Shown: positions 16,889 through 26,709, counted from the first letter of the stretch. The stretch: 64,000 nt of DNA from JBIQJD01 sp044507695 (GCA_044507695.1 JBIQJD010000005.1:62001-126000); one strand, 5' to 3'. Notes: a model not told the origin generated them from the letters alone. Program-made: numbers and translations.

Positions 16889-17578
16889 ATGGCTATGGCT
16901 GAGAATAATGATTTTCTGAAGTTTGTGCCGATTTTTTCCGACCTTGAGGACGATACCCTTGATAAAATTGCAAAATTAGGAATCCGCAAAACCTTTAAGC
17001 GGGATTCTGTTCTTCTCTTTGAACATGAAACCGGTTCAGCTTTGTTTGTAATTATAACCGGAAAGGTTAAAATTTCCAGGGTTAGCGATGATGGCAAAGA
17101 GGTTATTCTTTCTATTCTGAGCGATTCTGATTTTTTTGGAGAGATGGCAATTCTTGATGGTCAATCCCGATCAGCAAATGTTACTGCAATGGAGGATACA
17201 GAAATTCTGATCATTCAGCGAAATGATTTTATTCAGCTTCTGCATGATCATCCTGAGGTTTCAATTTCGCTTTTACAGGAATTAACACAGCGTTTGCGTG
17301 CAGCAGATATGAAAATTAAGTCTCTCTCGCTTAAAGATGCTGAAGGAAAAGTTGCTACGGTTATTCTTCAGCTTGCAGATGATATTGGAAAGATAAGGCA
17401 GGGAACAGTTGAAATTGAGAAACTTCCTTTCCAGCATGATCTTGCAAACATGGCAGGTACATCACGTGAAACCATTTCAAGAACTCTTCATTCTTTTGCT
17501 AAAAAAGGATTGGTTGAGCTTGATGGAGCTAAATTAAGAATTCTGGATTACGAAAAATTTAAGGAATTATTTAGCTAA
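16889..17578 (+). CDS. Crp/Fnr-family transcriptional regulator
   Basis: 229 residues. A cyclic-nucleotide-binding beta-roll spans about 10-125 and carries a phosphate-binding cassette (FGEMAILDGQSRSANVTA, residues 83-100; Gly84, Glu85, Arg94, Ser95) like that of cAMP receptor protein. A dimer helix (about 125-150) and a winged helix-turn-helix follow, with recognition helix TSRETISRTL (191-200) that keeps the R-E-x3-R pattern of Crp. No cysteine cluster is present, so it is not an oxygen-sensing Fnr. It may bind a TGTGA-type site (inference). The stop overlaps the next start (TAATG). An in-frame ATG at 16895 is an alternative start. Confidence 0.9.
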   Translation: MAMAENNDFLKFVPIFSDLEDDTLDKIAKLGIRKTFKRDSVLLFEHETGSALFVIITGKVKISRVSDDGKEVILSILSDSDFFGEMAILDGQSRSANVTAMEDTEILIIQRNDFIQLLHDHPEVSISLLQELTQRLRAADMKIKSLSLKDAEGKVATVILQLADDIGKIRQGTVEIEKLPFQHDLANMAGTSRETISRTLHSFAKKGLVELDGAKLRILDYEKFKELFS

Positions 17579-18408
17579 TGAACGGGAAAGTAGATTTACA
17601 TATTCACACTACACATTCTGATGGATTTTACTCTCCCGCAGAAATTGTTAAAAAAGCAAAAACTAAAGGTATTGATACAATAAGTATAACCGATCACGAT
17701 AATCTTTCCGCAATTGATGAAGCAATAAGCATAGGCAGAGAACTTGGCGTTGAAGTTATTCCCGGAGTTGAGATCAGTTCCGATGTAAGAGATAAAGAAA
17801 TTCACATACTAGCCTATTTTATAGAAACAGACAATAAAGAACTTGACCGTTACCTAAATTTCTTCAGAGAAGAAAGGATTAAACGCGCAATAAGAATTGT
17901 AAACCGTTTGAACAATCTTGGATTTTCTATAACGCTGAATGATGTTATGGATAAAGCCGGAAACTCTGCTGTTGGGCGACCGCACATTGCACAGGCTATG
18001 CTGGAAAAAGGTCTGGTAAATTCATATTACGAAGCATTTAATAAATACATTGGAAACGGCTGCCCTGCCTATGAAAAGAAGGTTCACCTTTCACCTCAAA
18101 GCGCATTTAAAATAATTAATGATGCAGGCGGATTATCTTTTATTGCACATCCGGGTTATATGCCTGAAGTTCTTCTTAAAGAATTAATTGAAGCAGGAGT
18201 TGATGGCATTGAAGTTATTCATCCTTCACATTCACCACAGCAGATAAAATTTTACCGCGGAATTGTTAATGAATATTTTCTGCTTGAATCCGGCGGTTCT
18301 GATTTTCACGGTGGTAAACGGGAAGATGAAGATAATCTCGGTAAATATTACACAAATATTTCAACTCTCGAAGCAATGAGAAAACGTCTCCTCAGAAATT
18401 CCGCATAA
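17578..18408 (+). CDS. PHP-domain phosphoesterase (RNase AM / TrpH type)
   Basis: 276 residues. The PHP metal-binding motifs are visible: DLHIHTTHSDG (residues 6-16), ITDHDNLSAI, PGVEIS, then HILAYF, a FIAHPGY motif and the C-terminal SGGSDFHGG. This set matches the YciV/TrpH group, which removes 3' phosphates from nucleoside bisphosphates and degrades short RNA 5' ends. The start codon overlaps the stop of the crp-family gene by one base, so translation is coupled. ribH follows after 5 bases. Confidence 0.87.
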   Translation: MNGKVDLHIHTTHSDGFYSPAEIVKKAKTKGIDTISITDHDNLSAIDEAISIGRELGVEVIPGVEISSDVRDKEIHILAYFIETDNKELDRYLNFFREERIKRAIRIVNRLNNLGFSITLNDVMDKAGNSAVGRPHIAQAMLEKGLVNSYYEAFNKYIGNGCPAYEKKVHLSPQSAFKIINDAGGLSFIAHPGYMPEVLLKELIEAGVDGIEVIHPSHSPQQIKFYRGIVNEYFLLESGGSDFHGGKREDEDNLGKYYTNISTLEAMRKRLLRNSA

Positions 18409-18413
18409 TATTT

Positions 18414-18920
18414 ATGAAGACAATCCAGGGAAGTTTAAACGCATCCTCATACAAATTTGCAATTGTAATAAGCCGTTTTAATGAATACGTTGTAAACAGG
18501 CTTCTTACAGGTGCAATAGAATGTTTGAAACATCACGGCTGTTCTGATGAAAATATTATAATTATTAAAGTTCCCGGTGCTTTTGAAATTCCCGTTACGG
18601 CAGAAAAACTTGCTGAACAAAAAAAATATGATGCAATAATTGGTCTTGGTGCAATAATAAGAGGCGGAACTCCGCATTTTGAATATGTTGCCGGAGGTGC
18701 TGCAAACGGAATTATGAGTGTTAGTCTTAAGTATAAAATTCCTGTTGTGTTTGGAGTTTTAACAACTGATAATTATGATCAGGCGCTTGAAAGATCAGAA
18801 GAAATAATTACTGAAGCAACTAATTCAATTGATGCATCAAAAGAGAAAGGCAGCGGAAATAAAGGCTGGGATGCCGCTTTAACTGCCATTGAGATGGCTG
18901 ATCTGTTTACAAAAATATGA
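18414..18920 (+). CDS. ribH: 6,7-dimethyl-8-ribityllumazine synthase
   Basis: 168 residues, a little longer than usual (about 155). It condenses a ribityl-aminouracil with dihydroxybutanone phosphate, the penultimate step of riboflavin synthesis, in an icosahedral or pentameric shell. Motifs: FAIVISRFNEYV, VPGAFEIPVTAEKL, the GAIIRGGTPHFEYVAGGAANG block and VPVVFGVLTTDN-like text. No other riboflavin gene is nearby and no FMN riboswitch was seen in front of it. It lies 5 bases after the PHP gene in the crp-headed run. Confidence 0.95.
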   Translation: MKTIQGSLNASSYKFAIVISRFNEYVVNRLLTGAIECLKHHGCSDENIIIIKVPGAFEIPVTAEKLAEQKKYDAIIGLGAIIRGGTPHFEYVAGGAANGIMSVSLKYKIPVVFGVLTTDNYDQALERSEEIITEATNSIDASKEKGSGNKGWDAALTAIEMADLFTKI

Positions 18921-18951
18921 AATAAAATTTGTTCTTCTGCAATTCTAATCA

Positions 18952-20529
18952 ATGAATATCTCATCTTACATTCAAAAAAAAGGCTTCCAGTATCTTTTAA
19001 TATTTTTATTTGGAATTCTAATTTATCTCCCTTCTCTGAATGTAAAATTTGTTAATGATGAAATTGCTTTCATCTCACGCAACCAGGCAGAAAATTTTTC
19101 CGAACTCATCTCCCTGTTTGATAAAAAAGATTATGATGGAGAATATTACCGCCCGTTTCCCAATTTCATTTCCGGCATAACTACCCTGCTTTTTAATTAC
19201 AATGTCGTTTCATACAGAATTTTTAACATTCTGCTTCATTCATTTGCGGCGGTTTTAGTTTTTCTTTTCTGCTGTGAATTACTGAAAAATCATCAATCAA
19301 AAAAAATTATATCACTTTTTGCAGCATTGTTCTTTATCGCTTTTCCAATACATGATTATGCGGTTATCTGGCATACTGATATGTTTGATAGAATAATGTT
19401 AATTTTTTTCTTAGCCGCGCTTAACAGTTTTTTAAAAAATGATTTTAAACCAACCTTCATTTCCCTTTTTATTTTCAGCCTTTCTCTGCTATCTAAAGAA
19501 ATGGCTTTTAGTTTTCCGATTATAATTTTTTGTTTAACATTTTTTTTATACCAGGAAAAATTTAATTTCAAAAAAAGTTTGTTAAATGCACTGCCGTTTC
19601 TGGCAATCTCCGCAGCATTTATTTTGCTTAGAATTATTTTATTCAGCAATAATATCTTTACCGCTGCTGATGCACATTCCGGCGCCTCAATTTTTACTGT
19701 GATAAAAAATTATATTCTTTTTGGCGGATTATTAGGATTCCCGTTTTACCTCCGTGAAATTGAAGAATTTATTCTTCAGTATAAGCTTATTTTCTTTTTG
19801 TCCGGCGGATTAATTTTCATTTTAATTATCTACTACTTTATTAAAAACAGAAGAAAAGATTATGCATTAATTTTCTTTATTCTTTTCATAGTTATTACAA
19901 TTGCACCGGCAAGCAGATTATTTATGAGATGGTATCTTTATCTTCCTTCTGTAGGATTTACTGCTGCATTGGCATACTTTCTTTTCACTCTGAATATCAA
20001 AAAATATTTAGCCGTGGGATTAGCTTCAGCAATCTTAATTATTTATTCTGTATCAATTATTAATAAAGAATTAAAATGGGTTGAATGTTCGAACAAAGCA
20101 GATATGCTGATGCAAAATCTTGTTGATGAATATAAAGATGAGATAATTAAAAACGGGGTTGAATTTCTTACCATTCCGGCAAAAATTAATGATGTACCGG
20201 TTTTTCATCTTGGTTTTAATTTTCATCTGAATTATTATCTTAACCAAAAAATTGATGATAAACTTACAATAGATTCACGCAGCTCATTAACTTCATTTGA
20301 GGATTCAATTAAGATAGAAAAAATTGATGAAGAATATTTTTTAGAACATTCAGGGGATAATTATTTTATACTTTTTGATAATCAAAAAAATATTAAATTT
20401 CATGAAAGAAATAAGCAGGATTTAAGAATCTATTCAATTAACATTTCAACTGAGGAGAAGAATAAGATACTTTTTACATTTTCAAAAGGCAGATTCATTT
20501 TATTATCAGCCCCGCCGGGCATTGAATAA
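18952..20529 (+). CDS. polytopic membrane protein, possibly glycosyltransferase-like
   Basis: 525 residues with about ten to eleven membrane helices in the first 390 residues and a soluble C-terminal domain of about 140 residues. The first loop holds FVNDEIAFISRNQ and YYRPFPN, which recall the acidic extracytoplasmic loop of membrane glycosyltransferases of the GT-C type (protein mannosyltransferase-like), where an Asp/Glu pair is catalytic. The assignment is tentative. AT content and lysine/phenylalanine use are high even for this genome. It starts 31 bases after ribH and ends 9 bases before the porZ-like gene. Confidence 0.7.
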   Translation: MNISSYIQKKGFQYLLIFLFGILIYLPSLNVKFVNDEIAFISRNQAENFSELISLFDKKDYDGEYYRPFPNFISGITTLLFNYNVVSYRIFNILLHSFAAVLVFLFCCELLKNHQSKKIISLFAALFFIAFPIHDYAVIWHTDMFDRIMLIFFLAALNSFLKNDFKPTFISLFIFSLSLLSKEMAFSFPIIIFCLTFFLYQEKFNFKKSLLNALPFLAISAAFILLRIILFSNNIFTAADAHSGASIFTVIKNYILFGGLLGFPFYLREIEEFILQYKLIFFLSGGLIFILIIYYFIKNRRKDYALIFFILFIVITIAPASRLFMRWYLYLPSVGFTAALAYFLFTLNIKKYLAVGLASAILIIYSVSIINKELKWVECSNKADMLMQNLVDEYKDEIIKNGVEFLTIPAKINDVPVFHLGFNFHLNYYLNQKIDDKLTIDSRSSLTSFEDSIKIEKIDEEYFLEHSGDNYFILFDNQKNIKFHERNKQDLRIYSINISTEEKNKILFTFSKGRFILLSAPPGIE

Positions 20530-20538
20530 GGATTAAAA

Positions 20539-22779
20539 GTGAAAATAATATCAAGTATCGTTCTTTCGTTCCTTCTCCTCGTTTCATCTTCCGCACAAAT
20601 TTCAAACTGGAGAACTTACACAAATATGAGTTCTGTACGAAGTGCTGCAGTTTCTGAATCTGGAATTTGGGCTGCAACTTCAGGCGGCGCATTTTTTTAT
20701 AACATGAATAATAAAATGTATTCTTCTTTTTCAAAATCGGAAGGATTGAGCGGCGCATCCTTAACTGCAGCAGCAGTAGATAAATATGGAAAAGTCTGGT
20801 TTGGAAGCGCGGACGGAATAATTAATGTTTATTTCCCTTCAACAAATTCTTTTAAAATTGTTCTTGATATTTTTAATTCAGATAGAACAGCAAAACAGAT
20901 AAACCAGATTATTCCGGCGGGAGATTCCATTTTCATTGCTTCTGATTTTGGCATCTCAGTAATAGACGCAAATAATTTTCTGTTCTATGATACTTATTTC
21001 AGGTTTGGTGATCTCTCATCAAATATTAAAGTGAACAGCATTTTTATTTCTGATATTATTTATGCCTGCACGGACTTTGGAATAGCTGTTCAGAAAAGAG
21101 GTGCGGTAAATTTATCCGCTCCTGAATCATGGGATATTTATTCCACTGCATCAGGTTTACCATCTAATAAAATTTATAAAGTTCTGCAGTTTAACGGCCA
21201 GATTTTATCAGCAACAGATCGCGGCATTTATGTGTTTGATGGAAATTCCTGGAGTTCATTCTTAACTGAATTTAATAATACAAATGTTGTTGATCTCTCA
21301 ATTAAAAATAATGAACTGTTGATAATGATTCCCGGCACTGTCTTTTCTTTTGATGGATCAAGTATTTCTGTTGTAATTGAAAACCCATCATTAAATAATT
21401 TGTTATACAGTAATCAATCAGGATTACTTGCTTACGGAAACAGTGGAATTATCAGAATTAATGAGGACTTATCAACTGAAATTATTCAGCCAAATGGACC
21501 ACAGGCTAATCAATTTCCCTCATTAAGTGTAGATAAGAAAGGAGTTTTATGGTCTGCCAGCGGAAGAGATATATCTGGCGTTGGTTTTTACAAATTAGAA
21601 GAAGGAACATGGACAAATTATAACACTGCAAACAACCCGGAGCTTCCTTCAAATTTTTATCACTCAGTTTATACAGCCCCCGATAACACAAAATATTTTG
21701 GAAATTGGGGCAGCGGGTTTGCGAGAGTTAAAGATGATGGCAGCATTGATATTTTCACCACCGCAAATACAGACATGCTGGGAATTCCCAATGATCCTCA
21801 ATTTTTAGTAGTCAGCAACTTTGCAGCTGATTCAAGAAATAATTTATGGATACTTAATTTCGGCGCTGCAGATAGAAATACTTTATGCATGTTAACTCCG
21901 GACAGCAGCTGGTATTTCTTTACAATTCCCGCTGCAAATAATTTTACTCTTGATCAGCATTCCTTTCTCGCAATTGATCAATACGATACCAAATGGTTTT
22001 CAACAGTTGATTCAAGAAGAATGGGATTGTATTACTTTAATGAGAATAAAACATTCACCAATACTTCTGATGATAAATCCGGTTATATAAATAGTGCTTC
22101 CGGTTTAAATGAAAACACAGTAACAGCAATAGAAGTTGACAGGCGAGGCGATATTTGGGTTGGTACTTCACTCGGTGTTAATGTTATTAGTAATATTGGT
22201 ACAATTGTTTCACAGCCATCTCCGCAATTAAGAATCTCTTCTGTGTTTACATTACGGCAGCAGACAATTAATTGCATAGCTGTTGATCCATTAAATCAAA
22301 AATGGGTTGGCACAAACCAGGGCTTATTACTGGTAAATTCTGACGGCTCATCATTGATTGCTTCTTTCGATTCAAAGAATAGTCCTCTTTTATCAGATGT
22401 AATCAGAAGCATTGCAATAGATGAACAGACAGGAAGAATTTATGTTGGAACAGATGCAGGATTAACTTCATTTGATACTCCATCAATAAAACCTGAGGAG
22501 ACTTTCGGGGAATTATTTTTATATCCCAGTCCGTTCATATTAAAAAACTCTGGCAATCTTTTAACAATTGATGGATTAATAAGAGATACTGATATAAAAA
22601 TTTTATCAGCAAGCGGAAAATTAGTTAATGAATTTTCTTCACCAGGAGGTAGAACTGCATTCTGGAATGGTACTGATTTAAACGGCGGTATTGTTAACAG
22701 CGGAGTTTATTTTGTTGTTGCATATGATAAAGAAGGAAATAATGTTTCGACAGGAAAGATCGCTGTGCTGAGGGAATAA
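20539..22779 (+). CDS. PorZ-like beta-propeller protein with T9SS sorting domain
   Basis: 746 residues. A signal peptide (to about residue 19) precedes ISNWRTYTNMSSV, then repeated propeller blades of the two-component-regulator type: AVDKYGKVWFGSADGIINVY, then VDKKGVLWSASG, VDRRGDIWVGTSLGVNVI and VDPLNQKWVGTNQGLLLV. The C-terminal 75 residues form a T9SS-type sorting domain (LYPSPFILKN, AFWNGTDLNG, GVYFVVAYD). Layout and size match PorZ, the surface protein that helps anchor cargo in the type IX secretion system; a plain secreted propeller is the alternative. It starts at GTG, 6 bases after AAGGA. It follows the membrane protein gene by 9 bases. Confidence 0.75.
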   Translation: MKIISSIVLSFLLLVSSSAQISNWRTYTNMSSVRSAAVSESGIWAATSGGAFFYNMNNKMYSSFSKSEGLSGASLTAAAVDKYGKVWFGSADGIINVYFPSTNSFKIVLDIFNSDRTAKQINQIIPAGDSIFIASDFGISVIDANNFLFYDTYFRFGDLSSNIKVNSIFISDIIYACTDFGIAVQKRGAVNLSAPESWDIYSTASGLPSNKIYKVLQFNGQILSATDRGIYVFDGNSWSSFLTEFNNTNVVDLSIKNNELLIMIPGTVFSFDGSSISVVIENPSLNNLLYSNQSGLLAYGNSGIIRINEDLSTEIIQPNGPQANQFPSLSVDKKGVLWSASGRDISGVGFYKLEEGTWTNYNTANNPELPSNFYHSVYTAPDNTKYFGNWGSGFARVKDDGSIDIFTTANTDMLGIPNDPQFLVVSNFAADSRNNLWILNFGAADRNTLCMLTPDSSWYFFTIPAANNFTLDQHSFLAIDQYDTKWFSTVDSRRMGLYYFNENKTFTNTSDDKSGYINSASGLNENTVTAIEVDRRGDIWVGTSLGVNVISNIGTIVSQPSPQLRISSVFTLRQQTINCIAVDPLNQKWVGTNQGLLLVNSDGSSLIASFDSKNSPLLSDVIRSIAIDEQTGRIYVGTDAGLTSFDTPSIKPEETFGELFLYPSPFILKNSGNLLTIDGLIRDTDIKILSASGKLVNEFSSPGGRTAFWNGTDLNGGIVNSGVYFVVAYDKEGNNVSTGKIAVLRE

Positions 22780-22866
22780 TCTTATCCTTCCCGAAAATAA
22801 TATTAGCTGAGATTAAAAAAATTGTTTAAAAGAATCAGAAGAGGCGAAAGAACAGTTTGTTAAAGA

Positions 22867-24816
22867 ATGATTGACCTTTCATCAATATCACTTCAGTTTG
22901 GCGGTAAATATTTATTTGATAACGTAAGTTTCAGAATTAATTCAGGTGATAAAATATCACTTGTGGGTGCAAACGGAACCGGCAAATCATCCCTGTTAAA
23001 AATTATAACGGGAGAACTTCAGCCCGAATCCGGGAAAGTTTTAAAACAAAAAAGAATTTCAATCGGATATCTTCCGCAGGAAAATGTAACTCATCATGGA
23101 AAAACTCTGCTTGATGAAGCTAAATCCGCGTTAACGGATATCATCAGCATGCAGAAAAAAGAACACGAAATTACTAACAGATTGAATGATGATTCATTAA
23201 CAGAAGATGAACGATCTGATCTTGTAAATCAACTTGGGGAAGTTCATCACAGGCTTGAGGAACTTGATTCATACAGTGCTGAATCTAAAATTGAAAAAAT
23301 ACTTTTGGGTTTAGGGTTTACTGAAGAAGATTTCAACAGGATGACGAACGAATTTTCCGGCGGCTGGCAGATGCGAATTGCACTTGCAAAAATTCTCATC
23401 TCACAAAATGATCTTCTGCTGATGGATGAACCAACAAATCACCTTGATATTGATTCACTTGAATGGCTTATCTCTTTCTTAAAAAATTATAAAGGTGCTT
23501 TGCTTATTGTTTCCCATGATAAACATTTTGTTAATGAAGTTACAACAAAAACACTTGAAATTTATCTTCAGAAATTTACCACCTTTAATGGAAATTACGA
23601 TGCTTATCTGAAATACAAAGCTGAACGTGATTTACAAGCTGAACATCAGTTTGAACTTCAGCAGAAAAAAATAAAAGAAACAGAACGATTTATTGAGAGG
23701 TTCAGGTATAAAGCATCAAAAGCCAAGCAGGTGCAAAGCAGAATAAAACAGCTTGAAAAAATTAATTTGATTGAACTTCCTTCAAACAAGGAAGATATTT
23801 ACCTGAAATTTCCCGAACCGCCACCGAGCGGGAAAATTAATGTTCAGCTTAAATCTGTTTCAAAATCTTATGGTTCAAAACAGATATTTAAAAATTTTGA
23901 TTTCCAGGTTGACCGCGGAGATAAAATAGCATTTGTTGGACCGAATGGCGCGGGTAAAACAACACTTGCAAAAATTATTGCGGGCAAAACAAATATAGAT
24001 TCAGGCGATAGAATTATAGGGCATAACACAATCATTTCGTATTACGCACAGGATGTTGCTGACGATTTAAATCCTGATCTTGATATAATTGAAACCGTGG
24101 AGGGAATAGCTCCGGATAAAACTATCGGTCAGCTTCGTTCGCTGTTAGGCTCATTTCTTTTTCATGGTGATGATGTTTTTAAGAAAGCGGGAGTTCTATC
24201 AGGCGGTGAAAAAAGCCGTGTTGCCCTCGCAAAAATTCTTCTTACAAGATCTAATTTAATAATTCTTGATGAACCAACTAATCATCTTGATATTTCATCA
24301 AAAGAAGTTCTGCAAAAAGCATTGATTGATTTCTCCGGCTCCCTCATTCTTGTTTCACATGATGTTGACTTTCTCATTCCCATAGTGAATAAAGTTGTGG
24401 AAATACGAAATGGCAGCGCAAGGATTTATCCGGGTGGAATGAATTACTATCTGAATAAAAGAAATGAGGAGTTGCTCCTGCAGGTTGAAGTAAAAGCCAA
24501 AACTGCTGAAGAACAAATTTCTAAAAAGGAACAGAAAAGAATTGAGGCAGAATTGCGGCAGAAAAAATATGCTGCAACAAAAAATTATATTGAAAAAATA
24601 AATTCACTTGAGCTTAAAATTACAGAGCTTGAAAAAAAAGAAAAAGAACTTGAGGATTTTCTCGCAGATTCAGCCAACTACAGTAATGCAAATATTATAA
24701 AACAGAAGAACGTTGAGTTCAATAATATTAAAGATGAACTCCGGATACATCTTTCAGAATGGGAAAAATTATCAGAAGAATTATCCAGGATTGAAAAGCA
24801 GTTTGAGTTAAAATAG
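22867..24816 (+). CDS. ABC-F family ATPase
   Basis: 649 residues with two nucleotide-binding domains and no membrane segment, the hallmark of the ABC-F ribosome-acting family. Domain 1: Walker A GANGTGKSS, signature FSGGWQMR, Walker B LLLMDEPTNHLD. A linker helix region follows (about 240-310), with many lysines and arginines. Domain 2: GPNGAGKTT, LSGGEKSR, LIILDEPTNHLD. A C-terminal coiled coil spans about 550-649, as in Uup/YheS-type members. Likely role: resolving stalled ribosomes or related translation functions; antibiotic protection cannot be judged. It lies 87 bases after the porZ-like gene and 4 bases from the convergent ROK gene. Confidence 0.9.
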   Translation: MIDLSSISLQFGGKYLFDNVSFRINSGDKISLVGANGTGKSSLLKIITGELQPESGKVLKQKRISIGYLPQENVTHHGKTLLDEAKSALTDIISMQKKEHEITNRLNDDSLTEDERSDLVNQLGEVHHRLEELDSYSAESKIEKILLGLGFTEEDFNRMTNEFSGGWQMRIALAKILISQNDLLLMDEPTNHLDIDSLEWLISFLKNYKGALLIVSHDKHFVNEVTTKTLEIYLQKFTTFNGNYDAYLKYKAERDLQAEHQFELQQKKIKETERFIERFRYKASKAKQVQSRIKQLEKINLIELPSNKEDIYLKFPEPPPSGKINVQLKSVSKSYGSKQIFKNFDFQVDRGDKIAFVGPNGAGKTTLAKIIAGKTNIDSGDRIIGHNTIISYYAQDVADDLNPDLDIIETVEGIAPDKTIGQLRSLLGSFLFHGDDVFKKAGVLSGGEKSRVALAKILLTRSNLIILDEPTNHLDISSKEVLQKALIDFSGSLILVSHDVDFLIPIVNKVVEIRNGSARIYPGGMNYYLNKRNEELLLQVEVKAKTAEEQISKKEQKRIEAELRQKKYAATKNYIEKINSLELKITELEKKEKELEDFLADSANYSNANIIKQKNVEFNNIKDELRIHLSEWEKLSEELSRIEKQFELK

Positions 24817-24820
24817 CAGC

Positions 24821-25792
24821 TTACACCTTTATATTCAGAAATTCTTCAGCGAGAGCAATTCCGCCATACAAAGCCGCATCATCCCCGAGTTTTGTTGCGA
24901 CAATCTTTACCCCTTTAGAAGCATCTTTTAGTACATGTTCATCAAATGCATTTTTAATTTTTGGCATCATGAACTTTTCAAGTGCTTCAATCACTCCGCC
25001 GCCAAGTACTATCTTATCAAAATTTAAAAGATTTGTAATGCTCGCGAGTACAATTCCAATTGTTTCAGCGGCTTCAGAAATTCTTTTAACAACAACTTCA
25101 TCGCCGGCTTTAACAGCAATACGCAATGTCTTGCTTTTTATTTTATCACCATCAATTATATGCTTTGTAATTAAAGATTTCTTTCCTGATTTAATATCAT
25201 TCAGAATATTACGTGTTATTGCGGTTCTGCTTGCAACTGCTTCAAAACATCCTCTGTTTCCACAGCCGCAAAGCGGACCATTTTTTTCAACAACAAAATG
25301 TCCAATCTCTCCGGCTACATAACTTATTCCTCTGTAAATCTTTTCTTCAAAAAACAACGCACCGCCGATGCCTGTACCGATGAACATTACAAACATGTCT
25401 TTGGACTCTTTGCCCAGTCCGAATTTTTTAATTCCTAATGCACCTAGGTTTACATCATTCTCTATTAAAACAGGGTAAGGCACAAGCTCCTGAAGTTTTT
25501 CTTTTATATTAAAATTTTTAAGATTGAGATTTGGTGCAAGTCCGATAATTCCTGTGTAAGGATTTACCGAACCAGGGACACCAAGACAAACAGCTTTTAC
25601 ATTTTCAGCGTTTAATTTCGATTTTTTAATTACATCTTTTACAATACCAGCTAAAGCTTTAATATATTCATCATGTGAGGAGTTTGAGTTGGTAGGATTT
25701 TTTACCCGCGCAACTATTCCGTTAGAGTTAATTGCGGCAGCAAGAATTTTTGTTCCCCCCATATCAATGCTGATTATACAATCTTCTTTCAG
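24821..25792 (-). CDS. ROK-family sugar kinase, probable CTG start
   Basis: 323 residues if begun at the CTG at 25792. ROK markers: IISIDMGGTKI (phosphate loop with the essential Asp), the ENDVNLGALG segment, and the zinc motif GHF-x7-CGCGNRGCFEAV (one His, three Cys). It probably phosphorylates glucose or an N-acetyl hexosamine. The only ATG in the region (25762) falls after the motif Asp and would give a dead enzyme. GGAGG (25797-25801) lies 4 bases before the CTG codon. A sequence error is an alternative. Convergent with the ABC-F gene, divergent from rsmA. Confidence 0.85.
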   Translation of the reverse strand: MKEDCIISIDMGGTKILAAAINSNGIVARVKNPTNSNSSHDEYIKALAGIVKDVIKKSKLNAENVKAVCLGVPGSVNPYTGIIGLAPNLNLKNFNIKEKLQELVPYPVLIENDVNLGALGIKKFGLGKESKDMFVMFIGTGIGGALFFEEKIYRGISYVAGEIGHFVVEKNGPLCGCGNRGCFEAVASRTAITRNILNDIKSGKKSLITKHIIDGDKIKSKTLRIAVKAGDEVVVKRISEAAETIGIVLASITNLLNFDKIVLGGGVIEALEKFMMPKIKNAFDEHVLKDASKGVKIVATKLGDDAALYGGIALAEEFLNIKV

Positions 25793-25894
25793 ATAACCTC
25801 CATAAAATTAATTTCAACTTATAAAGTTCTTTACCTTTTTTCCAGATAGAGAAGTATAAGATTTTTTAATACACTATCTTAGTTCAATCAATTG

Positions 25895-25900
25895 TATAAT
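25895..25900 (+). promoter_or_regulatory. candidate -10 box of the rsmA operon
   Basis: A perfect TATAAT sits 27 bases before the rsmA ATG, inside the palindrome-like CAATT-GTATAAT-AATTG. No good -35 box is visible at 16-18 bases, so the call is weak. Confidence 0.35.
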
Positions 25901-25926
25901 AATTGAGCAATCAATAATTTTCTTTA

Positions 25927-26709
25927 ATGAAAAATATAAAACCGCTTAAAAAGTTCGGACAGAATTATCTCACAGACCAAAATATACTGGAAAAAATCGT
26001 AAAGGAAATAAATCCCCTGCCTGACGATTCAATTGTTGAAATCGGACCTGGCACAGGTGCACTTACTTCAAAACTTCATGCGCTTGTTCCCGGCTTTACG
26101 GCTGTTGAAATTGATACACGGGTAATTGAAAATCTATCAGCAAATTTTCCTGATCTAAAAATCATGAAGAATGATTTTTTAAAGGTTGATTTGAATACGA
26201 TTTACGGCGGACAAAATAAACTTCGTATAGTTGGGAATATTCCTTACAATTTAACTTCACCGATTTTATTTAAGATAATTGAGAATTATAAAATTATAAA
26301 AGATGCTGTTCTGATGGTTCAACTTGAAGTTGCACAAAGAATGAACGCTGAAAGAGGAACGAAGGATTATGGCATTCTTGCAGTTGTGCTAAAATATTTT
26401 GCTGATGTTAAACTTGCGTTTAAAGTTTCACCAAATGTTTTTTATCCAAAACCAAAAGTGTATTCAGCAGTTGTTCATATTTTTATTAAAGATATGCCGG
26501 GCGAAGTGGAACCTTATTTTATCCCTGTAGTAAAGGCTGCGTTTGGCAACAGAAGAAAAACTCTAAAAAATTCACTGAGTAATAGTATATTTGGGAACTT
26601 AAATTTTTCAGAAGCCGGAATTGATTTGACCCGAAGGGCAGAACAGCTTGAACTTGATGATTTTATAAGGCTGGCTGAATTTGTCCGCACAAAATTAAAT
26701 CCCTTTTAA
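25927..26709 (+). CDS. rsmA: 16S rRNA dimethyladenosine transferase
   Basis: 260 residues. It dimethylates two adjacent adenines near the 3' end of 16S rRNA (1518/1519 in E. coli) during 30S maturation. Motifs: KKFGQNYLTDQNILEKI, the SAM loop VEIGPGTGALT, FTAVEIDTRVI and the catalytic GNIPYNLTSPIL. The C-terminal helical domain contains the FGNRRKTLKNSL motif. First gene of a short run with a PAP2-family gene (21-base gap) and ubiE. Confidence 0.95.
   Translation: MKNIKPLKKFGQNYLTDQNILEKIVKEINPLPDDSIVEIGPGTGALTSKLHALVPGFTAVEIDTRVIENLSANFPDLKIMKNDFLKVDLNTIYGGQNKLRIVGNIPYNLTSPILFKIIENYKIIKDAVLMVQLEVAQRMNAERGTKDYGILAVVLKYFADVKLAFKVSPNVFYPKPKVYSAVVHIFIKDMPGEVEPYFIPVVKAAFGNRRKTLKNSLSNSIFGNLNFSEAGIDLTRRAEQLELDDFIRLAEFVRTKLNPF

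Noticed and set aside
20495..20758. Open frame on the minus strand at the start of the porZ-like gene.
   Set aside because: It overlaps two genes on the other strand and has no recognisable features.
24969..25322. Open frame antisense to the ROK kinase gene.
   Set aside because: Same reason: opposite a clear kinase gene with zinc and phosphate motifs, no independent support.
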